A stretch of DNA of 64,000 nucleotides, from the NCBI RefSeq assembly GCF_900141875.1, contig NZ_FQZE01000004.1, positions 1-64,000 on the forward strand. Reading direction: 5' to 3'. The DNA comes from Tangfeifania diversioriginum (lineage in GTDB: Bacteria > Bacteroidota > Bacteroidia > Bacteroidales > Prolixibacteraceae). Every line of letters begins with the position of its first letter. Position 1 is the first letter of the stretch. Positions 8,885-17,772 of this stretch are shown here, piece by piece. Made by a program: the position numbers and the translations under genes. A model generated the notes under the pieces. The model was given only the letters and a program-made list of their open reading frames with translations. It was not told the DNA's origin and ran no database searches.

Positions 8885-9547
8885 TTATATTTCATAAATC
8901 TTACTTACAAATTTATATGCTCGTTTTTCACCTGTTTCAGGATGAGTCCAATCATCAATTTCTTTTGGGATTGAAATCACGATATACGCATTATCAAATG
9001 TAACGTCACCCTGTTTTATTTTGTCATAAAAATCTTGGTCTGTCATAGAAATTCCCTTAATTCTGTATCGCGCACCGCTCCAATCAAAATCAATTTTTGC
9101 CTTATCCCTTTCATTACTATAAATTCTTACATTATCCACTTTCATTATTGATTCTGACGGATTACTTATAGCATCAAATTCATTTTCATTCAGATATGCT
9201 TTATAATTGCTCCAAAAACCTTTATAAGCGTATTTTTGATATGCCCAATCAAGAACTTCCTTGTCTGTTCCGTTTCCATTTTTCAAGTGTCCTTTACCTT
9301 TATTCTTGCATGAACCATTATCAATAACCCAATTTTCTTGTTGTTTTCCTTGAGGTATTGGTCTGCCATCAAATTCAATAATGTCAAGAGGTTTTGCAAA
9401 GTCAATTTCATGCCCTTGGACTGCACCTGCATGACCATCATCTTTAACTATTCTAATCCATTTGCTAGGGTCATCTAAATCAAGTCCTCCTGGACATAAA
9501 CCGCCCTCTTTACAACTGACTGCTATTAATAATACTTTCTTTTTCAT
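8885..9547 (-). CDS. Putative dual-OB-domain protein
   Basis: This 220-aa soluble protein has no signal or membrane segment. It starts MKKKVLLIAVSCKEGGLCPGG and has a PSKWIRIVKDDG stretch, a middle Lys/Asn-rich segment, and a C-terminal beta-rich part (YRIKGISMTDQDFYD, NAYIVISIPKE). This pattern resembles the dual OB-fold family found next to DUF488 genes, which is thought to bind nucleic acid or nucleotides; the assignment is tentative. It is the last gene of an A+T-rich four-gene operon. Its ATG overlaps the upstream stop by one base (TAATG), indicating translational coupling. A role beside DUF488 in nucleic-acid handling or defence is an inference. Confidence 0.55.
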   Translation of the reverse strand: MKKKVLLIAVSCKEGGLCPGGLDLDDPSKWIRIVKDDGHAGAVQGHEIDFAKPLDIIEFDGRPIPQGKQQENWVIDNGSCKNKGKGHLKNGNGTDKEVLDWAYQKYAYKGFWSNYKAYLNENEFDAISNPSESIMKVDNVRIYSNERDKAKIDFDWSGARYRIKGISMTDQDFYDKIKQGDVTFDNAYIVISIPKEIDDWTHPETGEKRAYKFVSKIYEI

Positions 9548-10011
9548 TACAAATTGCCTCCAAATTTTATAGCACTACTAAATTTATTGAGCAAAACTTC
9601 GCTAATCACTCTTCTATGGCATTTTTCAGTAGTGGGCTCTGAGCAAAGCAAAACAACATTATGATATTTGTTAAATTGCTCCACAAAATTCTCAATCTTT
9701 GATTCCCTTTCCAATTGTTGCTTAAATGCTTTTTCAAACAATTTGTAATCTTTACTCATTGCAGAACCTTTGGTTCTTACCTCTTTTAATAATTCCTTTT
9801 TAGGGGCAAAGTCAACTCTGTGGACGTATTTGCATCCGTCAGCTAGTTTGTCTAAAAAATAAGGTAAGTCCTTTTCAAAAGCAAACCTTGATAACTGTCC
9901 ATTGGGGTTTAATCTCACATCAACAAGACAATCAATTTTATTATTCCTTAAAATACCAAAAAATTCTTCTGCTGTTTTTTGGGTAAAACCAATGTTAAAT
10001 AAATTAATCAT
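9547..10011 (-). CDS. DUF488 family protein (second of two)
   Basis: This 154-aa protein has the DUF488 hallmarks: an N-terminal INLFNIGFTQKTAEEF strand-helix, CLVDVRLNPNGQ, and the C-terminal VVLLCSEPTTEKCHRR with its conserved Cys-Ser-Glu and Cys-His-Arg residues. DUF488 proteins are small Rossmann-like proteins of unproven function that carry this Cys-rich putative active site. I chose the ATG at 10011; the frame is open three codons further to a TTG at 10020. With the ATG start, the gene overlaps the end of the preceding DUF488 gene by 8 nt (ATGATTAA). It lies in an A+T-rich operon unlike its surroundings. Confidence 0.8.
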   Translation of the reverse strand: MINLFNIGFTQKTAEEFFGILRNNKIDCLVDVRLNPNGQLSRFAFEKDLPYFLDKLADGCKYVHRVDFAPKKELLKEVRTKGSAMSKDYKLFEKAFKQQLERESKIENFVEQFNKYHNVVLLCSEPTTEKCHRRVISEVLLNKFSSAIKFGGNL

Positions 10012-10807
10012 AATTTTCAAAATTATTATAGTTAGTATTTTTTGCTTTTTTCCATCCGTGCATTAAGTTCCAGTATCTGTCAGAGAAATCATTTACTTTT
10101 TCTTGTTGGTTATTACCAAAATAATTTTCAATTTTTGCTGGTTCAAAAATCGTAGAATTTAAAATATCTAATTTCTTAATTTCAGATTTATTAAATATTA
10201 TTTCAGATAACTGGTTGTTTAAATTTGCATTAGAAACAGTGTCAATTTTAGCACTTTTGTTTTGAATGATATGTTCTACATCTAACCATTCTCCATATTT
10301 TTGCTCAACCGTTTTACTTACTAAAAAATACCGATGACAGTCAATTGGTTTTTTCTCGCTACAGATAAGGGCGAGAGTGTAATTATTATCATATGCCGTT
10401 TCTATTCTTTTTATTCCATCTGCAAAATATTCATCTTTCCTAAATTTCTGAAAATCGACTATCTCTTCATAATCTAATAGTTCAGCATCTTCGGGTCTGT
10501 TGCTCTTTGGAATAGGAAATATATCTTCAAAAAAGATATCTGAAGCTTTAGAAAATACATCTTGCATTGGACTTGCTTTTGCTCCCAATTCTGGCATATG
10601 ACCATATGAAATAGAAAAATGTTTACTTGCAGCTTTTAAATTGTCGGCATTGCATTGTGGATACTGCTTGGAATAAGGCATAGAGCGAACATCAATTAAA
10701 TGAGTAACATTAAATTCTTTTAACGTTTTGAACATTTTTTCAATGTCAATAACAGCTCCATTTTGAAATAACGTATAGCCCAGTGTGTATAATTTTCGTC
10801 TTTCCAT
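10004..10807 (-). CDS. DUF488 family protein (first of two), with C-terminal extension
   Basis: This 267-aa protein contains an N-terminal DUF488 domain (about residues 1-185). RRKLYTLGYTLFQNGAV and THLIDVRSMPYSKQYP are followed by ALICSEKKPIDCHRYFLVS, which holds the conserved CSE and CHR residues. The last 80 residues are Asn/Lys-rich with no recognised domain and may be a partner-binding tail. It is clearly a distant paralogue of the following gene, not a fresh duplicate, since the two share only the family motifs. Its ATG sits one nucleotide after the stop of the HAD gene, so translation is probably coupled. Confidence 0.8.
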   Translation of the reverse strand: MERRKLYTLGYTLFQNGAVIDIEKMFKTLKEFNVTHLIDVRSMPYSKQYPQCNADNLKAASKHFSISYGHMPELGAKASPMQDVFSKASDIFFEDIFPIPKSNRPEDAELLDYEEIVDFQKFRKDEYFADGIKRIETAYDNNYTLALICSEKKPIDCHRYFLVSKTVEQKYGEWLDVEHIIQNKSAKIDTVSNANLNNQLSEIIFNKSEIKKLDILNSTIFEPAKIENYFGNNQQEKVNDFSDRYWNLMHGWKKAKNTNYNNFENYD

Positions 10808-10808
10808 T

Positions 10809-12236
10809 TTATAATTCTCTCAAATTTGTGTTATCGTCCATTTTATCTGCAATTTCTTTTGAAACTATTATTTCAAATTTATCATTTTTGTCGTTATTCA
10901 TAAATGCATCCGAATATTTAACCAATAGTTCTCTAACTTTTTGATTGTATTCTGTGTTATGATAATTAATGAATATCTTATTAGCATTAGTGTTTTTTTG
11001 TATGTACAACAATATAAACTCTTCAAGACCTATTCCAAAATATCTGCAACTTATTCCCCAGTTGTGAATAAGAAAAGTGTCGTTTGAAATGGTGTAAGTG
11101 ATTGCTGAGCAGATTCCCAAATTTTCACCATTTTCTCTATGTATCTCAAAATATAATGATTTTGCATCACTATCAAAAAAATCATTATTACGTGAGAATT
11201 TGAATTGATTTGATTTAGAATATAATTTAATGGATTCTGTATGTTTTTCGTCCTTGATTACTTTGACAGATAATTTAGGCAAAGTGTTTTGAGTACGTTC
11301 CGTTTGAATTATTCTATATTGTTTTCTTCTATTTTGTGAATTTAAGGACAACTCATCTCTTTCAAATATACATCCAGCAATTAATTGAGTTACTAATTCA
11401 CTATGATTTGACCATTCTGGGACAAATACTTCTGGCAATTTAAGTTTCACTTCATCTCTAACGATTTGATTATCGTCAATAAATACGATTGAATTTGGCA
11501 AAATCGAGAGTTGTTCTGCTATTAATTTAATATTTTTACTCTTATCGTTATAATTTGCAATAATATAATCAATCTGATTTCTTATCGGAAAAATGTTTTC
11601 ATCCAATTTATGTATTGCTGATTCTACCATTTTAGAATCATTTCTTGAACATATTGTGATAAAAATGCCTAACTCATTCGCCAGAGTTTTAACAAATTTC
11701 ATGAAGGTGATAAATGGAGTCCCTTCTTCAGAATGCAAATTTCCATTTATTTTATCTATTCCGACTTCAGAAAGAGTTCCGTTCCATAATGTATCATCCA
11801 AATCAAGAACAATTGCTTTGTATAGAATTTTCGATTTGCTAATTATCTGTGCTACAATCTGTATAATGATTATGCCAACTGGAGGTATATCTGTTTTAAC
11901 TGAAAGGTCAACAATAGTCGGTAAATTTTGGATTTTATATTCAAAGTTACTAAAAGAATCCTTTGTGATATTTTTGCAACAAATTTCTAAGTGATTAATG
12001 CTTTCTTCATTTTCTTCAAATTCTATAGTGAATTTGTTCTCTTTGAGTTTATCAAACAAGTTTGTTAAAGCCGTGTCATTTTTTGTAATAAACCCTTTCA
12101 GTCCTGAGATTGAAATAATAAATTCGTCATTATTGTAGCTACGAAATTTTTTGACAAAATCATTTATAAAAACACATAGAAATAAATTCTCAGTTTTTTG
12201 ATAATTAGCATCCTTTATTTTTTTTGACTTAGTCAT
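10809..12236 (-). CDS. FkbH-like HAD-IIIC family protein
   Basis: This is a 475-aa cytosolic protein. Residues 1-135 match no domain I know. A HAD domain follows with motif I VLDLDDTLWNG (nucleophile Asp145, acid/base Asp147), motif II ITICSRND, and motif IV SIVFIDDNQIVRDEV. The C-terminal 150 residues (SRNDFFDSDAKSLYFEI, LIHNWGISCRYFGIGLEEFIL) resemble the GNAT-like second domain of FkbH proteins. Classical FkbH proteins load a glyceryl unit onto an acyl carrier protein for polyketide or surface-sugar synthesis, but no ACP, KS or glycan gene is nearby. Its place as first gene of an operon with two DUF488 genes and a dual-OB gene is unusual, and its substrate is unknown. It is strongly A+T-rich. 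Confidence 0.75.
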   Translation of the reverse strand: MTKSKKIKDANYQKTENLFLCVFINDFVKKFRSYNNDEFIISISGLKGFITKNDTALTNLFDKLKENKFTIEFEENEESINHLEICCKNITKDSFSNFEYKIQNLPTIVDLSVKTDIPPVGIIIIQIVAQIISKSKILYKAIVLDLDDTLWNGTLSEVGIDKINGNLHSEEGTPFITFMKFVKTLANELGIFITICSRNDSKMVESAIHKLDENIFPIRNQIDYIIANYNDKSKNIKLIAEQLSILPNSIVFIDDNQIVRDEVKLKLPEVFVPEWSNHSELVTQLIAGCIFERDELSLNSQNRRKQYRIIQTERTQNTLPKLSVKVIKDEKHTESIKLYSKSNQFKFSRNNDFFDSDAKSLYFEIHRENGENLGICSAITYTISNDTFLIHNWGISCRYFGIGLEEFILLYIQKNTNANKIFINYHNTEYNQKVRELLVKYSDAFMNNDKNDKFEIIVSKEIADKMDDNTNLREL

Positions 12237-12607
12237 TTTTTCTAGTCATTGTATTTCGCCCTTTTTTATCTTATTATTGGTTTTATGTTGCACCGCTGTT
12301 CTTTTACCATTGCACACAACTCTGTTGTCTGTAATCCATAATTAAACAATATTTCCACCCATCGAAAATATTATCAACCTTTGTATCTCATGATATAATT
12401 CGGCTTCCTTCTTATATTGTAAAAAGAAGTTGAGTAAGCAAGGAATGGGGGGTGGAATTTTCGGTTCGGAATTTAACATAGGTTTTGGTTTTTTTACCGG
12501 ATGACATTATATTTTAAAAGCAAACCTAAGAATTGCGGGAGAAAAAAGCAAGCGGGAACCGGAATTTTGTTCGATTCCGGCGTTGCATGGTTTGCACGTG
12601 TAAGCGG
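12237..12607. other. Intergenic region between HAD operon and oxidoreductase
   Basis: This 371-bp stretch contains no ORF with recognisable features. It should hold the promoter of the A+T-rich operon at its left side, but no CAAAnnTA (minus-strand TAnnTTTG) was found there. The only clear structure is the hairpin at 12559-12580. Base composition changes from A+T-rich to mixed across it, so the right edge of the acquired segment may lie here. Confidence 0.5.
12559..12580 (-). terminator. Hairpin after the oxidoreductase gene, probable weak terminator
   Basis: CCGGAAT and ATTCCGG form a perfect 7-bp stem with an 8-nt loop, 28 bp past the oxidoreductase stop. On the minus strand a TTTTTT run comes about 11 nt later, so terminator activity is plausible but not certain. 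Confidence 0.4.
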
Positions 12608-14284
12608 TTATTCACCCACCGCATCTTCCATTGTCAGTACCTGTCCCTTCTCCAGCAGTAGGCTTTTCAGTTTTTCATAATCCACATCCTGGAGGGCGAT
12701 ATTTTCATCAATAGCTATGCTGGCAGCTGCTGCCGCCGATTGCCCCAAAATCATAAATACCGGTTCCATACGTATGGAGCCAAAGGCAATGTGGCTGGCC
12801 GATGCACAAACCGGAACCAGTAAATTCCGGCACTCTTCTTTTTGCGGGACAATTGAACCGTAGGCAATTTCATAAGGCCCTGGCAGCCCAACACCAATGT
12901 CGCCCTCGTTTTGCACATGTCCGTCTTCAGTAACATAGCGCTGCACATTGTGCGAGTCGATGGTGTAAGACCCCATCCCAATTGAGCGCGGGGTGGGCGT
13001 GCGTTTCATCAGCTCGTTTTCGGTCATTACAAACTCGCCAATCATGCGGCGGGCTTCGCGCACGTAAATCTGGTGAGGCCAGTTGCCGTTGTCGGTAAAT
13101 TCATCTTTGGCGAGGCCCCATTTTTGCATTTCGGTTTGAATTTCTTCCGGTACCCGCGGGTCGTTGGCCACAAACCAAAGCAGGCCTTTCTGGTAGGTTT
13201 CGTGTTCTTTGATGATTTCTTTCCGGCGTCCATAACTTGCTTCGGGGTAATCGTAATTCATGCCAATATTATCGCTGCTAAACGGGCCGTGGTTGTTGGT
13301 GTCGGTTTTACGGTTGGGTATGGCATCGAATTTTTGGAACCACTCGCGCCAGCCGGCATCGAAAATACGCACCAGAAGTTCATATTGGGTTGAGTCGTAA
13401 CCTTCCGGTTTGGGAAAAGGAATGCGGTTTTCAGGATGATTGGTCATGCATGTCCGGAAACAGTAGGCCTGAATTCGGTGGTCGCCTTCCCCTTTTTTAC
13501 CCGGAGGATTATTACTGATGCGTGGCAGCAATCCGCTTGAAGGGTCGTCGGAAACCCAATAGGGATCGATGGGAGTATCTAATACACTGAAATTATGCCC
13601 GTGCTGAAAAACACCGGTTTGCACTCCGTTCCAGTTCTCATCATATTTGTCGTTCCCTTCGCGTCCTACATGGTAACTCACACCAGCAGCGGCCATTAAA
13701 TCGCCCTCGTAGGTGGCATCCAAAAATATTTTTCCCTCGTATGTTTTCCCTGAAAGGGTTGTGATGGATTTAATTTTCCCGTTGGATTTATCCACACCGT
13801 TTTTCCGGTCGAGCCATTCATCGCGGAAAACAGTTATGCCGAATTCTTCAATATAATTTTCAAATACCTGTTCGGCCACATGTGGTTCAAAAATCCACAT
13901 GGTACGCATGTCGCCGTCAATAGCGGGAGTGCCTTGTCCGGTGTTTCCGTATTCGTCTTTTTCCATCCATTTCCAGGCATCGTTTGTTTGGTAATGATTG
14001 TAAATGCGGTGGTAAAAATCGCGCGCGAGCCCGCCAATCACTTCTTTTCTGCCTGTATCGGTAAACCCCAGTCCACCCGATGTGAGCCCACCCAGGTGTT
14101 TGTCGGGTGAAACCATAATTACCGATTTCCCGGTTTGTGCCACTTCAACAGCAGCAATTACTGCAGCCGATGTGCCTCCATAAATTATAACATCACCGGT
14201 ATAGTTTTCAGTTGAATTATTGATTGATTTACAGCTGGTAAGAAGAATAGCGGTCAGTAAAAATGTTGTCAGTAATAGTTTCAT
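12608..14284 (-). CDS. FAD-dependent oxidoreductase, exported lipoprotein
   Basis: This 558-aa protein begins [18 protein letters not shown], a lipoprotein signal with Cys18. The FAD-binding Rossmann stretch follows: [31 protein letters not shown], with GGTSAA replacing the usual GAGx[16 protein letters not shown] and [25 protein letters not shown] are characteristic of the FAD_oxidored family (PF12831), often mislabelled xanthan lyase in Bacteroidota. The C-terminal [18 protein letters not shown] and [29 protein letters not shown] stretches also fit. It probably oxidises a sugar or sugar acid in the periplasm or at the outer membrane; the substrate is unknown. The frame is open 33 codons further upstream, but the ATG at 14284 gives the proper signal peptide. 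The gene is divergent from the response-regulator genes. Confidence 0.8.
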   Translation of the reverse strand: MKLLLTTFLLTAILLTSCKSINNSTENYTGDVIIYGGTSAAVIAAVEVAQTGKSVIMVSPDKHLGGLTSGGLGFTDTGRKEVIGGLARDFYHRIYNHYQTNDAWKWMEKDEYGNTGQGTPAIDGDMRTMWIFEPHVAEQVFENYIEEFGITVFRDEWLDRKNGVDKSNGKIKSITTLSGKTYEGKIFLDATYEGDLMAAAGVSYHVGREGNDKYDENWNGVQTGVFQHGHNFSVLDTPIDPYWVSDDPSSGLLPRISNNPPGKKGEGDHRIQAYCFRTCMTNHPENRIPFPKPEGYDSTQYELLVRIFDAGWREWFQKFDAIPNRKTDTNNHGPFSSDNIGMNYDYPEASYGRRKEIIKEHETYQKGLLWFVANDPRVPEEIQTEMQKWGLAKDEFTDNGNWPHQIYVREARRMIGEFVMTENELMKRTPTPRSIGMGSYTIDSHNVQRYVTEDGHVQNEGDIGVGLPGPYEIAYGSIVPQKEECRNLLVPVCASASHIAFGSIRMEPVFMILGQSAAAAASIAIDENIALQDVDYEKLKSLLLEKGQVLTMEDAVGE

Positions 14285-14346
14285 TTCATTTAGATTTGCC
14301 TTAAATATAAAAATAATTTGTCTCTGGATATTCATTAAATTATTCA

Positions 14347-14354
14347 TAACTTTG
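14347..14354 (+). promoter_or_regulatory. -7 box for the first response regulator
   Basis: TAACTTTG matches TAnnTTTG exactly and lies 27 nt before the ATG. A second exact match, TAGATTTG, occurs at 14291-14298 and may be an alternative start site. Confidence 0.5.
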
Positions 14355-14381
14355 AAATTAACCATAAAACATAATTTGAAC

Positions 14382-14819
14382 ATGAATTACAACGAAATTG
14401 AAATTTTGATTGTTGAAGATAACCCAAACGATGCTGAAATGGCATTGCGGGCCCTCAAAAAAAATAACCTCACCAATAAAGTGCTTATTGTTGGCGATGG
14501 GGAAGAGGCCCTCGATTTTGTTTTTGCCAAAGGGAAATTCTCGGGGCGCGAACAAACCCACCGGCCAAAAATAATTCTGCTCGATTTAAAATTACCCAAA
14601 ATTGACGGACTTGAAGTATTGGAGGCGATAAAAAGTAATCCCAAAACCCAGGCTATTCCCGTAATTATTTTAACGTCGTCAAAAGAAGAGAAAGATATGG
14701 TTGAAAGCTATCGCCTGGGCGTAAATAGCTATATTGTTAAACCGGTTGATTTCGATAAATTTGTTGATGCTGTTAGAGATTTGGGCCTGTACTGGCTTTT
14801 GCTCAACCAGCAGCCATAA
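14382..14819 (+). CDS. Single-domain response regulator (Rcp1/CheY-like)
   Basis: This 145-aa protein is a receiver domain alone, with no DNA-binding output. Visible landmarks are the acidic pocket VEDNPND, the phospho-acceptor Asp68 in IILLDLKLP, Thr in VIILTSS and Lys in SYIVKPV. The residues RALKKNN and [14 protein letters not shown] place it with the Rcp1-like regulators often encoded beside phytochrome-type or PAS-containing kinases. It probably relays phosphate to or from a histidine kinase such as the hybrid kinase two genes on. The frame is open upstream to 14220, overlapping the divergent oxidoreductase, but the ATG at 14382 follows an exact -7 box. It is highly similar to the next gene, so the pair arose by tandem duplication. 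Confidence 0.9.
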   Translation: MNYNEIEILIVEDNPNDAEMALRALKKNNLTNKVLIVGDGEEALDFVFAKGKFSGREQTHRPKIILLDLKLPKIDGLEVLEAIKSNPKTQAIPVIILTSSKEEKDMVESYRLGVNSYIVKPVDFDKFVDAVRDLGLYWLLLNQQP

Positions 14820-14923
14820 TCGTATTCAAACTTATTATCTTTTTTGATTTTTTTATATTCTAAAAGTTCAGATTTTAAGAGGTGACGGGCAATTTAGCCC
14901 ACTTTACAAAAGAATACAATTGT

Positions 14924-14931
14924 TACATTTG
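14924..14931 (+). promoter_or_regulatory. -7 box for the second response regulator
   Basis: TACATTTG matches TAnnTTTG exactly and lies 39 nt before the ATG. Confidence 0.5.
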
Positions 14932-14970
14932 ATTTGAAATAAATATTTATAATTTGCAACAAAAACAGCA

Positions 14971-15423
14971 ATGGGAGATTATAACCAAATTGAAATACTG
15001 TTGGTTGAAGACAACCCGCACGATGCAGAAATGGCATTGAGAGCCTTAAAAAAGAATAATCTTTCGAATAAAGTACTTGTGGTAACCGATGGGGAGGAAG
15101 CACTCGATTTTATATTCGCCAGGGGGAAATTCTCTGGCAGGGACAAAGATTTTAACCACCTCCCCAAAATGATTTTACTCGATTTAAAGTTGCCTAAAGT
15201 AAATGGAATTGAAGTTTTAAAAGAGATAAAGAGTAATCCTGAAACACAAGTAATTCCGGTAATTGTGCTCACTTCATCGCAGGAAGATAAGGATATTGTG
15301 GAGAGTTACAAACTTGGCGTGAACAGTTACATTGTGAAGCCGGTGGATTTTGACAAATTTGTGGAAGCCGTCCGTCATCTTGGTTTTTATTGGTTATTAT
15401 TAAATAAACAGCCACAATTGTAA
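14971..15423 (+). CDS. Single-domain response regulator, tandem paralogue
   Basis: This 150-aa receiver-only protein keeps the same landmarks as its neighbour: VEDNPHD, Asp71 in [16 protein letters not shown] and [12 protein letters not shown]. Most differences are conservative, except for a small insertion (KDFNHLP) before the phospho-acceptor strand. It has its own -7 box and a 151-bp gap from the first copy, so the two paralogues can be expressed separately. The next gene is a hybrid kinase, whose phosphoryl groups it may share. There is no output domain, so it should act through protein contacts. Confidence 0.9.
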   Translation: MGDYNQIEILLVEDNPHDAEMALRALKKNNLSNKVLVVTDGEEALDFIFARGKFSGRDKDFNHLPKMILLDLKLPKVNGIEVLKEIKSNPETQVIPVIVLTSSQEDKDIVESYKLGVNSYIVKPVDFDKFVEAVRHLGFYWLLLNKQPQL

Positions 15424-15438
15424 AATCCCTTAATTTAA

Positions 15439-15446
15439 TATATTTG
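15439..15446 (+). promoter_or_regulatory. -7 box for the hybrid histidine kinase
   Basis: TATATTTG matches TAnnTTTG exactly and lies 23 nt before the ATG, within the 46-bp gap after the second response regulator. Confidence 0.5.
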
Positions 15447-15469
15447 ATGCCGAATTAATTGTTTGAAAA

Positions 15470-17767
15470 ATGAGCCTGGAGAATCAGCCCATACGAATCC
15501 TGTTTGCAGAAGACCTGCCTGCCGATGCAGAAATGGCACGGCGTGAAATAAAAAAAGGAGGCCTTGAGTTTATTTACAAAGTGGTGGACACAGAACCCGA
15601 TTTCAGAAAACAACTGGATGGATTCAATCCGCATGTTGTGGTATCTGATTATTCCATGCCCACATTTGATGGAATGACCGCCCTGAAAATTACCCTTGCC
15701 CACTCAGCTTTTCTTCCTATTATCATTCTTACCGGCTCAATGAATGAAGAAACAGCGGTTGCCTGCATGAAAGCCGGCGCAACCGACTATGTAATAAAAG
15801 AACAGATTAAGCGCCTGCCGTACGCGGTAAAGGATGCCATTGAAAAGAGCCGCGACAAACAGGAAAAAGACAGAATTGAAAAACAACTCCACGATAGCCT
15901 TGCTGAATTCAAAGATTTGATTAACGGGATGAACGAAACGGTTTGGATTATTCATCCCGACGGAACGCTTTTAGACGTTAACGAAAGGGCCGGTAAAGTA
16001 ACGGGATACTCCAGGGAAGAGCTTCTTCAGAGAGGCATTTTCAGAATTGACAACAACCTGAGTGAAGCGGATATTAAACAACTGGCCCGAAACCTACAAA
16101 CCGAAAAGACACAGTTTTTCCACACTGTTCACACAACTAAAGAAGGGAAGAAAATACCGGTTGAAATCAACTCGAGCCTGATAAAATACAGGGGACAGAA
16201 CGTTATTCTCAGCGTGGCCAGGGATATTTCGGACCGAATCCGGATTGAAGACAAACTCCGGCTGCTCAGCCGCTCGGTGGATCAAAGTCCGGTAAGCATT
16301 GTAATTACCGATGTGGAAGGACACATTGAATATGTAAATGCTGCTTTTACAAAAATTACCGGTTATAGCTTTGAAGAAGTGGAAGGTAGGACCCCGCGAA
16401 TATTTAAATCGGGCAAACAATTGGGACCGTTTTACGAACAACTGTGGAATACGCTGCTTTCAGGCCATGAATGGCACGGAGAGCTTATAAACAAAAAGAA
16501 GAACGGTGAAGATTTTTGGGAAGACATTTCCATTTCACCGATTATGGATAATAAAGGAAAAATCACTCATTTTGTTTCGGTTAGGGAAGATATTACCGAG
16601 AAGAAAAAGATGATTGAAGACCTGATGGTTGCCAAAGAACGCGCCGAAGAAAGCGACCGGTTAAAATCAGCTTTTCTTGCCAACATGAGCCACGAAATCC
16701 GCACTCCGATGAACGGAATTCTCGGTTTTACCGAATTGCTGAAAGAACCTAAATTAGCAGGAGAAGAAAAAGTTCAGTATGTGGAAATTATTCAGAAAAG
16801 CGGTAAGCGCATGCTCGATACCATTAACGATTTAATCGATATTTCAACCATTGAATCGGGTACTTTGGAAGTCAATTATTCAAAGGTGAATGTAAATGAA
16901 CAATTAAATTATTTCTATAACTTTTTTAAACCGGAAGCTGAAAGCAGGGGCCTGCAAATTTTCTGTCATTCTCCGCTTACTGACGATGAAGCTGATATTG
17001 TTACAGATGCTGAAAAATTGAATGCAGCACTTTCGAACCTGATAAAGAATGCCATAAAATACACCAACGAAGGGAAGATTGAATTTGGGTATAAAAAAGA
17101 ATCAACCCATCAGTTGGAATTTTTTGTAAAGGATACAGGAATTGGTATTGAAAGAGAAAGGCAAAGCTCTGTTTTTAAGCGGTTTGTTCAGGCTGATAAC
17201 AGCTTGTCGAAACCCTACGAGGGAGCCGGTTTGGGACTTTCGATAGCCAAAGGGTACATTGAAAAACTGGGCGGGAAAATATGGCTGGATTCTGAAAAGG
17301 GAAAAGGCTCAAGTTTTTATTTTACTGTGCCTTGCCGTGAAACACCGAATACAAAAATTTCAGAAAAAGCTACGGTAGAAGATTTGCCAATTGATGTCAC
17401 TTTAAAAGATCTTACCATTTTGGTTGCCGAAGATGAAGAAGTGGGGCGGATGTACCTCGCCGAGATATTGGATGATAAATGTAAAAAACTGTTGTTTGCC
17501 GAAAATGGACAGGAGGCCGTTGCGCTTTATAAACAACACCCTGAAACCGACCTGGTGCTGATGGATATTAAAATGCCGGTGATGGACGGTTACACAGCTA
17601 CAATGAAAATAAAAGAAATTGACAGCGATGCACTGATTATTGCACAAACGGCTTATGCTCTTGCAGGCGATAAAGAGAAAGCCCTGGCAGCAGGTTGCCG
17701 CGACTACCTCACAAAACCATTGAAAAAATTGCACATGGAGGCGGTCATTCAAAAATATTTTGGGTAA
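15470..17767 (+). CDS. Cytosolic hybrid histidine kinase (REC-PAS-PAS-HisKA-HATPase-REC)
   Basis: This 765-aa protein has no membrane segment. Domains in order: receiver (about 8-125, Asp60 in VVVSDYSMP), PAS (about 145-255), PAS/PAC (about 265-385), HisKA with SHEIRTPMNGILGF (phosphorylated His408), HATPase with DTGIGI (555-560) and GAGLGL (585-590), and a C-terminal receiver (about 645-765, Asp699 in LVLMDIKMP). Both receivers keep their acidic pockets. Such kinases sense soluble or redox signals through PAS and pass phosphate through their own receiver. The N-terminal receiver suggests it is itself controlled by another kinase, and the two receiver-only proteins just upstream are natural partners. 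Its stop lies 5 bp from that of the convergent mutS2. Confidence 0.95.
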   Translation: MSLENQPIRILFAEDLPADAEMARREIKKGGLEFIYKVVDTEPDFRKQLDGFNPHVVVSDYSMPTFDGMTALKITLAHSAFLPIIILTGSMNEETAVACMKAGATDYVIKEQIKRLPYAVKDAIEKSRDKQEKDRIEKQLHDSLAEFKDLINGMNETVWIIHPDGTLLDVNERAGKVTGYSREELLQRGIFRIDNNLSEADIKQLARNLQTEKTQFFHTVHTTKEGKKIPVEINSSLIKYRGQNVILSVARDISDRIRIEDKLRLLSRSVDQSPVSIVITDVEGHIEYVNAAFTKITGYSFEEVEGRTPRIFKSGKQLGPFYEQLWNTLLSGHEWHGELINKKKNGEDFWEDISISPIMDNKGKITHFVSVREDITEKKKMIEDLMVAKERAEESDRLKSAFLANMSHEIRTPMNGILGFTELLKEPKLAGEEKVQYVEIIQKSGKRMLDTINDLIDISTIESGTLEVNYSKVNVNEQLNYFYNFFKPEAESRGLQIFCHSPLTDDEADIVTDAEKLNAALSNLIKNAIKYTNEGKIEFGYKKESTHQLEFFVKDTGIGIERERQSSVFKRFVQADNSLSKPYEGAGLGLSIAKGYIEKLGGKIWLDSEKGKGSSFYFTVPCRETPNTKISEKATVEDLPIDVTLKDLTILVAEDEEVGRMYLAEILDDKCKKLLFAENGQEAVALYKQHPETDLVLMDIKMPVMDGYTATMKIKEIDSDALIIAQTAYALAGDKEKALAAGCRDYLTKPLKKLHMEAVIQKYFG

Positions 17768-17772
17768 AAAAA

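Noticed and set aside
14220-14381. Longer first response regulator starting at 14220
   Set aside because: The extension overlaps the divergent oxidoreductase signal-peptide region and precedes an exact -7 box.
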